Assembly (NCBI GenBank): GCA_003135635.1
Contig: PLCJ01000003.1
Coordinates: 117,087-165,337, forward strand
Reading direction: 5' to 3'
Length of the DNA: 48,251 nt
Origin: Candidatus Adlerbacteria bacterium
GTDB lineage: Bacteria; Patescibacteriota; Minisyncoccia; Phycocordibacterales; SBAW01
In this document: piece by piece, positions 10,056 to 19,844 of the stretch
How positions within the stretch are numbered: position 1 is the stretch's first letter
Layout: the number at the start of each line of letters is the position of its first letter
Translations under genes and position numbers: made by a program
The notes under the pieces: model-generated
What the model saw: the letters and a program-made list of their open reading frames with translations, nothing else
Databases searched by the model: none
What the model was told of the DNA's origin: nothing

Positions 10056-12281
10056 TTATTTTGCTACCACAAGAGCTTCTTCAAAATGGACTGACAATAG
10101 TTTAGAAATGCCGTCGCTGTTCATGGTAATACCGTAAAGCACTCCTGCCCGGGACATTGTTTCGCGATTATGAGTAATCAAAATCAGTTGCGATTTCTGG
10201 GCAAGGTTTTCAATCATATCGCCGTAACGACGTGAGTTTGCCTCATCAAGCGCTGCATCAGTTTCGTCGAGGATAAGAAAGGGAGGTGGGTTAACCTGCG
10301 ACATCGCAAAGATAAGTGCGATAGACGTGAGCGCTCGTTCACCTCCGGAGAGCATATGAAGCCCTTTGATACGTTTATGGGGGAGCGTAATAGCAATATC
10401 TATACCCTCTTCGACTTCATCAGTAGTTTCATTTTTTTCTGAGACACTTTCTAATGCGATAGAACGTCGTGATTTCTCTTCATGCACAATAGAAAGTGTG
10501 GCACTCCCTCCTCCAAACATAAGCTTGAAAAAAATATTAAATTCTATATTTATAGTTTCTATTCCAGCGACAAAACGAGTTTGGAGAGTCGCCGTAAGCT
10601 CCTCAACTAGCTGATAGAGCTTTCGCGCAGAGACCTCAAGGTCCTTAATTTCACGTGCTAAAAATTCCTCTCGGGTACTCGTCTCTTTATATTCTTGAAG
10701 AATCTCCTTTGTATTTCCCATCCCAATCTCCTCGAGTCGGATCTTGAGTCGCTCGAGTTTGCGGCGACGCTCCTGCTGCAGAGCGCGATCCTCAGTAAAG
10801 ATCTCTGTGACAGTGAGCTTCTCGCCATGGGTATTTGTGAGTGGGTAGGAATCAAATCCCGCTGCATCACTGCCGATGAGTGCTCCCGCTTCTGCAAATT
10901 CCAAGCGAAAGGTTTCTCGCTCCTTAGCAAGAATCTGTTCTTGAGCTGAAAGTTGAACAAGTATGCTCTCAAGTTCGCTCCGACGTGCCATCCCAGAGAA
11001 AAGCTCGCGTTCGATTTCTCGGCTTGTTTCTCTTTCGCTCTCCATGCCTGTGCGCAGCTTGACAATGGCTGCAGTAATATCCTTTTCTTTTCCTTGTAAA
11101 TCGTGTAGTTCCTGTTCAATTTCAGCCTTGCGCGCGTGGTCCTGTTCTATATGTTGTTCGGATGTTGTATGCATAAGACGCCCGAGGAACTCTTTTGTCC
11201 GAGTGAGAAGAGCTGTAATACGCGCGTGCAACAAAGAGACATCGAGAGTGAGAGATTCCTTCAGTTCTTGTTCAACGTGGCGCACAAACTCTTCTACCTG
11301 TGCGTGGGGTATTATGACTCCTACTTCTTTAACCATACGCTCACGCAGAGCCTCTTCACCTTCGATTCGGCCCAGACGACGCGTAACTTGTTCACGCTTT
11401 TGCGTCATCGTGCGACTCTCTTCCTCAAGAACAACAAGTTTACTTGCGACATTGTCATTTTTACTTTTGTTTCCGATTTCCGTGCGTAACTGTGTAATGC
11501 GTACTTCAAGTACCTTGCGCTCCCCTTGAGGAGCAGCGCGTTTTTCCTCCAGCTGTTCCTGTGCCACGCGCAGATATATGCTTTCACGTCCGAGGTATTC
11601 CAGATATTTTTGGGAAATTTCAGTTTGTAAACGACTGACCTCTTCTATCTTTTTGACTTGTCCGTGCAAAAAACGAAGATGTGGGGCAAGCTCACGGCGC
11701 AACATCTCAACCTCGCGCATGTTTTCTGCTGTCTTCTCAAGTTTTCGTTCAGCGTCCTCCCGCTTATACAGATACGCAGTAAGTCCCAGCGCATCCTCCA
11801 GCATCTCGCGCCGTTCACGGGAGGAAGCCGACAGTATTCTGTCCGCTTCACCTTGAGAAATAATGTGGTGTCCCGATGCACCAATATTTGCTTGTGACAG
11901 CAACTCAACAATATCGCGCAAACGAACAACTGAGCTGTTGAGTAGATATTCGCTAATACCGTCCCGATGTACAACCCGTTCGATCGATACTTCATCGAAG
12001 TCGAGATTAAACGCTCGATCATAATTGTCAAAAATAAGTTTTACAGATGCACGCCCACTGCGCGGCACTCCTCCAGAACCATTCCAAATCATATCTTCAC
12101 CACGCCGGCCGCGCATTGACTTCATTGATTGCTCACCAAGCACAAAACGAAATGCCTCCGCTATATTGCTCTTACCTGAGCCATTGGGTCCAACAATCGC
12201 GGTAATTGTCACTCCAAAATCAAGCGACGTTTTGCGTGCAAATGATTTAAAACCAACAAGCTCAATGCTCTTAAGGCGCAT
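10056..12281 (-). CDS. smc: Short SMC-family chromosome segregation ATPase (741 aa) with no recognisable hinge domain
   Basis: Walker A GPNGSGKSN, signature LSGGERALTSIALIFA, Walker B PFLILDETDAALDEAN; coiled-coil-like middle. Confidence 0.88.
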   Translation of the reverse strand: MRLKSIELVGFKSFARKTSLDFGVTITAIVGPNGSGKSNIAEAFRFVLGEQSMKSMRGRRGEDMIWNGSGGVPRSGRASVKLIFDNYDRAFNLDFDEVSIERVVHRDGISEYLLNSSVVRLRDIVELLSQANIGASGHHIISQGEADRILSASSRERREMLEDALGLTAYLYKREDAERKLEKTAENMREVEMLRRELAPHLRFLHGQVKKIEEVSRLQTEISQKYLEYLGRESIYLRVAQEQLEEKRAAPQGERKVLEVRITQLRTEIGNKSKNDNVASKLVVLEEESRTMTQKREQVTRRLGRIEGEEALRERMVKEVGVIIPHAQVEEFVRHVEQELKESLTLDVSLLHARITALLTRTKEFLGRLMHTTSEQHIEQDHARKAEIEQELHDLQGKEKDITAAIVKLRTGMESERETSREIERELFSGMARRSELESILVQLSAQEQILAKERETFRLEFAEAGALIGSDAAGFDSYPLTNTHGEKLTVTEIFTEDRALQQERRRKLERLKIRLEEIGMGNTKEILQEYKETSTREEFLAREIKDLEVSARKLYQLVEELTATLQTRFVAGIETINIEFNIFFKLMFGGGSATLSIVHEEKSRRSIALESVSEKNETTDEVEEGIDIAITLPHKRIKGLHMLSGGERALTSIALIFAMSQVNPPPFLILDETDAALDEANSRRYGDMIENLAQKSQLILITHNRETMSRAGVLYGITMNSDGISKLLSVHFEEALVVAK

Positions 12282-12293
12282 TTTACCCTTATG

Positions 12294-12986
12294 TTACCAC
12301 CTCTTTTTCTCAAGTGCTGCACGAGCAGCCTCCTGTTCTGCTTCTTGTTTACTTTTCCCATCGCCTTGAGCAAGTAGGGTATCTTTCACATATACACCGA
12401 CTATAAAATGCTTATCGTGGTCGGGACCCATCTCATGAATAACAGAGTAATAAGGGGTTGCACCTTCTGTTTCTTGTACTTTCTCTTGCAAGGTTGATTT
12501 AGAATCTTGCCACAAGCGTTTGCGTATAATGTCCTCAATCTTCGGGAAAAGATAGGTTGCGATAAAGGTCTTCGTGACATCATATCCTTGGTCAAGGAAC
12601 AGCGCGCCTACAATCGCCTCAAACGCATTTGCAAGCAAGACGCTGCGAGCACGGCCAGTATCCTTTGCTTCCCCCCGTGAGAGAAGAAGGTAATCATTCA
12701 TCCCAATTTCTGTTGCGACCTCGGCACAGGTAACCGCGTTAACCAGAGCTGCACGAAATGCGGTTAGCTCCCCTTCTGTTTGATCAGGAAACTTTTCATA
12801 TAAAAAATGTGTAGAGATAAGCTCCAATACTGCATCTCCTAGAAATTCTAATCGCTCATTATGACCAATCGTTTCGCCGCGATGCTCATTAATATATGAT
12901 CGGTGAGTAAATGCTTGACGCAAGAGAGCGACATCATTAAATGAAACCCCTATTTTCTCTTCAAATGTTTTGAAATCTTTCTGCAT
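12294..12986 (-). CDS. rnc: Ribonuclease III
   Basis: HNERLEFLGDAVLELI RNase III signature; C-terminal dsRBD (STLQEKVQE...GDGKSKQEAEQEAARAALEK). Confidence 0.96.
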   Translation of the reverse strand: MQKDFKTFEEKIGVSFNDVALLRQAFTHRSYINEHRGETIGHNERLEFLGDAVLELISTHFLYEKFPDQTEGELTAFRAALVNAVTCAEVATEIGMNDYLLLSRGEAKDTGRARSVLLANAFEAIVGALFLDQGYDVTKTFIATYLFPKIEDIIRKRLWQDSKSTLQEKVQETEGATPYYSVIHEMGPDHDKHFIVGVYVKDTLLAQGDGKSKQEAEQEAARAALEKKRW

Positions 12987-12988
12987 TA

Positions 12989-13894
12989 TTATTTTGTTGA
13001 ATGTGATGCAAGCTGTTTAACTGCTTTAATAACAATCGGGAGCATGTCATCATAAAAATTAAGTTCTGTGGCATCTTGCATACGAAACCAGCGAGCATCA
13101 TCCAGGCCGCCCTTTTTAGCCAGTTCAATGTCATCCCACGGCGACTCAGCAAGAAAATATACTACGTGTTTGCGCTTTTTGCCTGCCTCAGGATCTGAGG
13201 CAACGTATTCATTTTCGCCCAAACATTCCTTAGGTGTAATAGTAAGTCCAATTTCTTCTTTTATCTTACGGATTACTCCGTCCTCGGGCTTTTCTTCCAA
13301 TGCAAGTTTTCCTTTGGAAAGAGTCCAGTGGCCAAACACGTCGTGTACAAGAGCAAGATATAACTCCCCATCGTGCCTGGCATAGACCACAGCACCAACG
13401 AGACGCTCCAGGGGCATTTTTTCATAGGGAACATCTTTTTTCTTTTTGCCGATTTCGTTTTTACCCGGCTCTCCCAGTTCTTTGTAAACAGCTCCCAAGA
13501 CACCGTTCACGAATCGACCGCTATTATCACCACCGAAGCTCTTGGCAAGTTCGATTGCTTCATTTATAGCGACTTTTGCTGGGACCACAGCACGATCAGC
13601 AAATAAAAGTTCGTATAAGCCAAGTCGCAGTACATTACGGTCCACAAGCGCTATACGTTCAAGAGGCCATTCGGGAGCAGCCTTCCCCATTACTAAATCA
13701 AGGTCATCTTTGTGCCCAATCGTGCCACTCAAAACTTCCTGCATAAACGATATATCGCTGATGCCTGGGGCAGATTCTTGTGCATTGCGTATGAGCGATT
13801 CGCGAGCTTCATGTAAAGAGTAGCTTCGAAAATCCCACTCAAAAAGTGTTTGAAGTACCACTGCCCGTGAAAGGTGCCGATTTGCCATTGTCAA
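12989..13894 (-). CDS. nusB: NusB antitermination-factor domain fused to C-terminal Nudix-fold domain
   Basis: N-terminal NusB ([17 protein letters not shown]...[52 protein letters not shown]). C-terminal Nudix-like [23 protein letters not shown]. Confidence 0.88.
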   Translation of the reverse strand: [301 protein letters not shown]

Positions 13895-13959
13895 AAAAAC
13901 GTCTTAACCCCCTATACGCCCCCTGATAAAGAAAAAAGAGATTGCTCTTTATGCTGTGT

Positions 13960-14184
13960 CTAGCGTCTCTCTCCTTCTTTTTTTGTTCGTTTCGCGACCC
14001 TCGCCTGGGCCTGCTGGGCGAGATCTATAACTACACGTCCGCGGTAACGTCCACAAGAAGGGCATGCGCGATGTGATACGCGCAATGCGCCACACTCACA
14101 GGCCGACAGCGCCTGAACCGCGAGCGCGTGATGCGACCGTCGGTTGCGTGTTTGCGCCCGAGTATGTCTCATGCGGACTACCAT
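13960..14184 (-). CDS. rpmF: 50S ribosomal protein bL32
   Basis: MRHTRAQTRNRRSHHAL with zinc-ribbon-like CECG...CPSCGRYRGR. Confidence 0.88.
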   Translation of the reverse strand: MVVRMRHTRAQTRNRRSHHALAVQALSACECGALRVSHRACPSCGRYRGRVVIDLAQQAQARVAKRTKKEGERR

Positions 14185-14229
14185 AGAAATACCCTAACAT
14201 TCCAGGGGAAAACACACAAGCATCGCAGC

Positions 14230-14814
14230 CTAAAAGTTATGACAAAAACTCTTTCGATGGATAGCGCATAGTCCAAATTGTTTGATTGCTCCGCGATGGA
14301 GATCAGTACCATATCCTTTATGTAGCTCAAAACTATATACAGGGAATTTTTTTCCTAAACGCCGCATGAGTCGATCCCGTCGCACTTTCGCTGCAATCGA
14401 AGCAAGTGAAATAATAGGCTCTATCCTATCTCCCCCAATGATGGTTCTTTGCTTATAACGCGATGGCGCATGAAGTAAGCCATCAAGAAGTATATACGTA
14501 CTCCTCGGCTCTGGTGCCAGACGATGGATACCTCGCCGGAGTGCACGCGTCACGGCCTTTGTGATACCAACTTGGTCTATGGTGCTCGCTAAAGAAAACG
14601 CAACCGTATACCGGAGTGCTCCCTTGTGGTGAAGGAGTGCTAAGCGCTCAAACAACTCCTCCCGCTTTTTCTCTGAAAGCGCTTTTGAGTCAGCGATACC
14701 GGGGAACTCTTTCGTAACGTCAAAAGTATACGGAACCATGACAATACCGACGGCAACTGGTCCAGCAAGCGGACCACGTCCAGCCTCATCGATGCCAATA
14801 TACATATCCGTCAT
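14230..14814 (-). CDS. rnhB: Ribonuclease HII
   Basis: YIGIDEAGRGPLAGPVAVGIV...DSKALSEKKREELFE...ASIAAKVRRDRLM. Confidence 0.95.
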   Translation of the reverse strand: MTDMYIGIDEAGRGPLAGPVAVGIVMVPYTFDVTKEFPGIADSKALSEKKREELFERLALLHHKGALRYTVAFSLASTIDQVGITKAVTRALRRGIHRLAPEPRSTYILLDGLLHAPSRYKQRTIIGGDRIEPIISLASIAAKVRRDRLMRRLGKKFPVYSFELHKGYGTDLHRGAIKQFGLCAIHRKSFCHNF

Positions 14815-14869
14815 TATCTCTTATGGTAGCAGGAGTGGCTTAAATCATGCACGTCTGTATACTCGAGAT

Positions 14870-17800
14870 ATGTCGAGATTTGTTCATCTGCACGCCCACT
14901 CACATTACTCACTTCTGCGAGCTCTTCCGAAAATCCCTGACCTGGTTGCAGCAGCAAAAAAAGAGGGGTGTAGTGCGCTTGCGCTTACTGATCTTGATAA
15001 TCTATACGGAGCTATTGAATTTTATAAAGAATGTAAGGCACAAAATATCAAGCCTATCTTGGGACTTGACGCTCATGTAGGTAACGAACAACGTCTCGTG
15101 CTGCTTGCTCAAAACAACATCGGCTATAAACATCTGCTCGCGCTCGTTAGTGAAGCCAATCTCGCTGAGCATACTCATACGCCAATTTTTACCCGCCAGA
15201 TGCTGCGCGCACATGCTGAAGGGTTGATTGTCATAGCACCTATGATTCAGGGCGAGATAACATCCGCCCTGCGAGCTCAAGATACGGCACGCGCAGTGCG
15301 TCTCCTTCTTGAGTATCAAGAAATTTTTGGTCATGAGCGAATATATCTTGAGGTGGGACAATACGAAGATGACGCCCTTATACAGACCATCCGTGAGTTT
15401 GGGCAAACATATAACACTCCTATAGTAGCGGGACAAGAGATACGCTATCTCCACCGTGACGATCGTCGAGCGTGGAGAACTATGCAAGCAATAGAGCACA
15501 AAGATCGCGGTGAGGAGGATGAGAGCCAGGATGCCGACTTATCGTTTCGATCTGACTGGGATATGCAGAAACTTTTTGGCGATATTCCGGAAACACTTAC
15601 CAATACACTCGTTATTGCTCAACAATGCAATGTAGAACTTCCGTTTGATGTTTGGATGTTTCCCAATTTTCCCCTCCCTCCCCACGCTACATTTGATACT
15701 GAACTACGCAGGCTTATTGAGGAAGGGCTTGCACATCGAGGACTTGCCGAGGAGCCACAGGTACGCGAGCGCATTGAGTATGAATATCATATTATCTGCA
15801 AAAAAGGGTTCTCACCGTACTTTTTGGTGGTAGCAGATCTGCTTTCCTTTGCGCGTCACAGTGGCATCCTCACCACTACCCGCGGATCGGCGGCAGGTTC
15901 ACTCATCTCCTATCTCATTGGCATTACAAACGTTGATCCGCTCCACTACAAACTCCCCTTTGAGCGGTTTTTGAATCCTGAACGACCCTCTGCGCCTGAT
16001 ATAGATATGGATTTTGCTGATAACCGTCGAGATGAAGTCATTGAATATACGCGTCAAAAATATGGAGCGGAACACGTAGCCCAAATCGGCACCTTCGGCA
16101 CTATGCTTGCGCGTGGGGTGGTACGCGATGTGGCACGAGCACTTGGGTACCCCTATGGACTCGGTGATCGCATCGCCAAAGAAATTCCTATGGGCTCACA
16201 GGGTTTTCCTATGACACTGAGCCGAGCGCTCAGTGAAAATGCGGAACTTGCTGCTATGTATAAAAACGAGGACGAGGTACAAGAAATTATTGATTTAGGG
16301 AAAAAAATCGAGGGCTGCGCACGCCACATTTCCGTACATGCAGCTGGCGTAGTGATTTCCCCACAACCACTGACTGAATTTACTCCGATCCAGCGCGATC
16401 CCAAGGGGGGCAAAATCATTACACAATATGACATGTATTCGATAGAGAATGCGGGACTTTTAAAATTCGATTTTCTTGGTATCCGTAACTTGGCGATACT
16501 CGCACATTCCGTTGAGCTTGTAGAAAAATTACGTGGTGAAAAAATTGATATTGAAAACGTTCCGCTTGATGATACTAAGACCTTTACCATGCTTGCACGT
16601 GGTGAGACTGAAGGAATATTTCAGCTAAACGGCTCTGGTATGACTAGGTATCTCAAAGAACTTAAACCCACAAGTATTTATGACATTAATGTTATGGTTG
16701 CGCTCTTTCGCCCAGGCCCCATGGAATCTATACCGGCCTATATTGAGCGCAAACATAATCCGACACTAGTGCGTTACCTTGATCCACGGATGCGTGAATA
16801 TCTTGATACCTCCTATGGCCTCTTGGTATATCAAGATGATGTGCTTCTTACCGCTATCAAGCTTGGTGGATATTCTTGGCTTGGTGCTGACAAGCTGCGC
16901 AAGGCAATAGGCAAAAAAATCCCCGAGGTCATGAAGGCAGAAAAGGAAAAATTAATTAAGGGGTTTATCGAATATGGCAAACTTTCCAAAGAACTGGCAG
17001 AACAACTGTGGAAGCTTATCGAACCATTTGCAGCATACGGCTTTGGTAAAGCGCATGCCGCTAGCTATGGCAAAGTCGCCTATCAAACCGCATATATGAA
17101 GGCAAATTATCCTGTTGAATATATGGCAGCTATTCTCACTGCAGAGGCGGGTAATATTGAGACGGTTTCCGTTATGATTGCCGAGTGCAAGCGCATGAGT
17201 ATAGCTGTGCATCCGCCAGATATAAATGAAAGCTATGGCGATTTTACGGTAATTGTAGATGATACAAAAACAGCAGTTGCTATTCGTTTTGGTCTTTACT
17301 CAATAAAAAATCTCGGTCGGGGTGTTGCAGACAGCATTATCGATGAGCGGAAAAAATCTGGACCATTTTCTTCTCTTTCTAATTTTCTTTCTCGAGTCAA
17401 AGATCAAAACCTCAATAAAAAAGGATTAGAATCGCTTATTGCCTGCGGTGCTCTGGGTAGTCTGGGAGAGCGTAGAGCAATGCTCTCTTCAGTGGAAGCG
17501 TTGCTTACATATCATCGCGATGCATCAAAAGAACAAGCGCAAGATTCACTTTTTTCTGGAGAGATAGGCATGAGCGATGTGCGCCTAGCCGCAGCACCCC
17601 CGGCTACCCTTGAAGAGCGACTAAGGTGGGAAAAGGAGCTTCTGGGCCTCTATATCTCTGGCCATCCGCTTGACCGTTTCAAAGAAAAACTTTCTAAGCG
17701 ATCGATGACCCTTCGAGAGCTTAAAGAAAAAATTCCCCCAGGCGGGATCGCTATTGCTGCGGGCATGGTAGAGGGGGTACGCATGGTATTGACACGCTCG

Positions 17801-17986
17801 GGTGATCAGATGGCATTTATAAAATTGACCGATTTTGAAGATTCTCTGGAGGCAGTCATCTTCCCAAAAAACTTTAGTGAACATCGCAGTATCTTGAAAC
17901 CGGAAAGCTGCATCGCGCTGCAAGGTCGTTTATCTGAGCGCAATGGAGAACTCTCTATGGTGGCTGAGAAACTTACAGTCTTATAG
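14870..17986 (+). CDS. dnaE: DNA polymerase III subunit alpha
   Basis: PHP domain FVHLHAHSHYSLL; polymerase core TTRGSAAGSLISYLIGITNVDPL, PDIDMDFAD; C-terminal OB-fold. Start at ATG 14870 preferred over the track start 14738. Confidence 0.96.
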   Translation: MSRFVHLHAHSHYSLLRALPKIPDLVAAAKKEGCSALALTDLDNLYGAIEFYKECKAQNIKPILGLDAHVGNEQRLVLLAQNNIGYKHLLALVSEANLAEHTHTPIFTRQMLRAHAEGLIVIAPMIQGEITSALRAQDTARAVRLLLEYQEIFGHERIYLEVGQYEDDALIQTIREFGQTYNTPIVAGQEIRYLHRDDRRAWRTMQAIEHKDRGEEDESQDADLSFRSDWDMQKLFGDIPETLTNTLVIAQQCNVELPFDVWMFPNFPLPPHATFDTELRRLIEEGLAHRGLAEEPQVRERIEYEYHIICKKGFSPYFLVVADLLSFARHSGILTTTRGSAAGSLISYLIGITNVDPLHYKLPFERFLNPERPSAPDIDMDFADNRRDEVIEYTRQKYGAEHVAQIGTFGTMLARGVVRDVARALGYPYGLGDRIAKEIPMGSQGFPMTLSRALSENAELAAMYKNEDEVQEIIDLGKKIEGCARHISVHAAGVVISPQPLTEFTPIQRDPKGGKIITQYDMYSIENAGLLKFDFLGIRNLAILAHSVELVEKLRGEKIDIENVPLDDTKTFTMLARGETEGIFQLNGSGMTRYLKELKPTSIYDINVMVALFRPGPMESIPAYIERKHNPTLVRYLDPRMREYLDTSYGLLVYQDDVLLTAIKLGGYSWLGADKLRKAIGKKIPEVMKAEKEKLIKGFIEYGKLSKELAEQLWKLIEPFAAYGFGKAHAASYGKVAYQTAYMKANYPVEYMAAILTAEAGNIETVSVMIAECKRMSIAVHPPDINESYGDFTVIVDDTKTAVAIRFGLYSIKNLGRGVADSIIDERKKSGPFSSLSNFLSRVKDQNLNKKGLESLIACGALGSLGERRAMLSSVEALLTYHRDASKEQAQDSLFSGEIGMSDVRLAAAPPATLEERLRWEKELLGLYISGHPLDRFKEKLSKRSMTLRELKEKIPPGGIAIAAGMVEGVRMVLTRSGDQMAFIKLTDFEDSLEAVIFPKNFSEHRSILKPESCIALQGRLSERNGELSMVAEKLTVL

Positions 17987-18016
17987 CATTTTTGAAAAAA
18001 GAAAAAATGTGTCAGT

Positions 18017-19765
18017 ATGAACTGTATGTCATCTCTGGAATATCGCCGGCACACACTTGCCCACTTACTTGCCGCGGCAGTAACTACTCTGTATCCAAAT
18101 GCACTACCAACGATCGGTCCTGCTATCGACACGGGTTTTTATTATGATTTTGATTTCCTTGAAAACACTCTTAAGGAAGAAGATTTAGAAAAACTAGAAA
18201 GGAAAATGCGTGAGCTCTTGGTGGGGTGGAGCGTATTTACTCACCAAGTTACTTCACCCGAAGTGGCGCGCGATTATTTTAAAACCAACCCATACAAGCT
18301 TGAGCTTATCGATGAAATAGAGAAGTCTGGAGAAGTAATTACCCTGTATACCTGTGGCGGCTTTACTGATTTATGTCGTGGCGGACATGCTGAGCATCCG
18401 GCGGAAGAAATCACTGCAGATTCTTTCACGCTGGAGCGTATAGCGGGCGCCTACTGGCGTGGCAATGAAAAAAATACCATGCTCACGCGTGTGTATGGTG
18501 TAGCCTTTGATAGTAATAAAGAACTTGAGAGATATAAAGGACAAAAAGAAGAAGCAGAAAAACGCGACCATAGAAAGTTGGGAAAGGAACTTGATTTATT
18601 TACATTTTCTGAACTCGTCGGTGGTGGTCTTCCCCTATTCACCCCAAAAGGTACTATTTTGCGCGATGAAATAGATGCGTACTCGCAGACACTTCGTACC
18701 GCCCGTGGATTCAGCAAAGTATGGATTCCGCATATCACAAAAACCAATTTATATAAAACCTCAGGCCATTGGGAAAAATTTGGGCATGAACTATTTCTTG
18801 TCAAAAGCCAAGAGACACAGGATGATTTTGTGCTCAAACCAATGAACTGTCCGCATCATGCGCAAATATATGTTTCTCGGCCACGAAGCTATCGAGATTT
18901 ACCTATTCGCTATCTCGAAACTACTGCGGTGTATCGCGATGAAAAAACGGGAGAGCTTTCTGGCCTCTCTCGTGTCCGGGCTATAACACAAGATGACAGC
19001 CATATTTTCTGTCGATTTGATCAAATTGAACAAGAATATGCATCGATTATGGAAATGGTGACTGAGTTTTACGCAACCATGGGGATGCAGTTTCGTGCAC
19101 GACTCTCTTTCCATGATTCTGCTAATCTAGGAAAATATCTGGGCGAAGAGTCGCAATGGAAAGAAGCGGAGGAAAAACTTGAATCAATTTCTAAACGTGG
19201 AAATTTCGACTACTTTATTGCGCGCGGAGAAGCAGCATTTTACGGCCCCAAGATCGATTTTATGGCTACCGATGCACTGGGACGTGAACACCAGCTTGCT
19301 ACAGCACAACTGGATTTTGTACAACCGGCCCGTTTTGAACTTGAATACACTGATTCTGATGGAATTAAAAAGACACCCATTATGATTCATCTTGCTATTG
19401 CTGGATCGCTTGAGCGGTTCCTTTCGATCTATATTGAACACACCGCCGGAGTATTTCCTCTATGGCTTTCCCCGGTGCAGGCGCGCATCTTGCCTATTGC
19501 CGAAACCCATCATGTCTTCGCGCAAAGAGCATTTGAGGAGCTTAAGACCGCAGGAATTCGTATAGAGCTCGATGATTCCAATGAAACCTTGGGCAAAAAG
19601 ATTCGTGCTGCGAAACAAGAAAAAATTCCTTATCTTCTCGTTATGGGAGACAGCGAAGTGCATGCTCAAACCGCAACGCTGGAAGGTCGAACAAATAAAA
19701 TTGGAACATTTCCTATAGCGCAAATAATCCTACAGCTTAAAGAAGAAATTGCTGCAAGAAAATAA
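18017..19765 (+). CDS. thrS: Threonyl-tRNA synthetase lacking an N-terminal TGS domain
   Basis: HTLAHLLAAAV editing domain; class II core KPMNCPHHAQIY, RDEKTGELSGLSRVRAITQDDSHIFC. Confidence 0.95.
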   Translation: MNCMSSLEYRRHTLAHLLAAAVTTLYPNALPTIGPAIDTGFYYDFDFLENTLKEEDLEKLERKMRELLVGWSVFTHQVTSPEVARDYFKTNPYKLELIDEIEKSGEVITLYTCGGFTDLCRGGHAEHPAEEITADSFTLERIAGAYWRGNEKNTMLTRVYGVAFDSNKELERYKGQKEEAEKRDHRKLGKELDLFTFSELVGGGLPLFTPKGTILRDEIDAYSQTLRTARGFSKVWIPHITKTNLYKTSGHWEKFGHELFLVKSQETQDDFVLKPMNCPHHAQIYVSRPRSYRDLPIRYLETTAVYRDEKTGELSGLSRVRAITQDDSHIFCRFDQIEQEYASIMEMVTEFYATMGMQFRARLSFHDSANLGKYLGEESQWKEAEEKLESISKRGNFDYFIARGEAAFYGPKIDFMATDALGREHQLATAQLDFVQPARFELEYTDSDGIKKTPIMIHLAIAGSLERFLSIYIEHTAGVFPLWLSPVQARILPIAETHHVFAQRAFEELKTAGIRIELDDSNETLGKKIRAAKQEKIPYLLVMGDSEVHAQTATLEGRTNKIGTFPIAQIILQLKEEIAARK

Positions 19766-19790
19766 CTTTTGAATGTACAGGAGATACGTA

Positions 19791-19815
19791 AATCGCCGCC
19801 CAGAAGGCGGCGATT
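19791..19815. terminator. 10-bp perfect hairpin AATCGCCGCC-CAGAA-GGCGGCGATT between convergent genes; probable bidirectional terminator
   Basis: Perfect inverted repeat 26 nt after the thrS stop, between convergent thrS(+) and the 404-aa surface protein(-). Confidence 0.7.
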
Positions 19816-19844
19816 ACTTTCTCAATTTGAGAGCTTATTGTATC

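Noticed and set aside
10963-11529. 188-aa plus ORF opposite smc
   Set aside because: Ser/Arg-rich antisense translation of a clear SMC gene.
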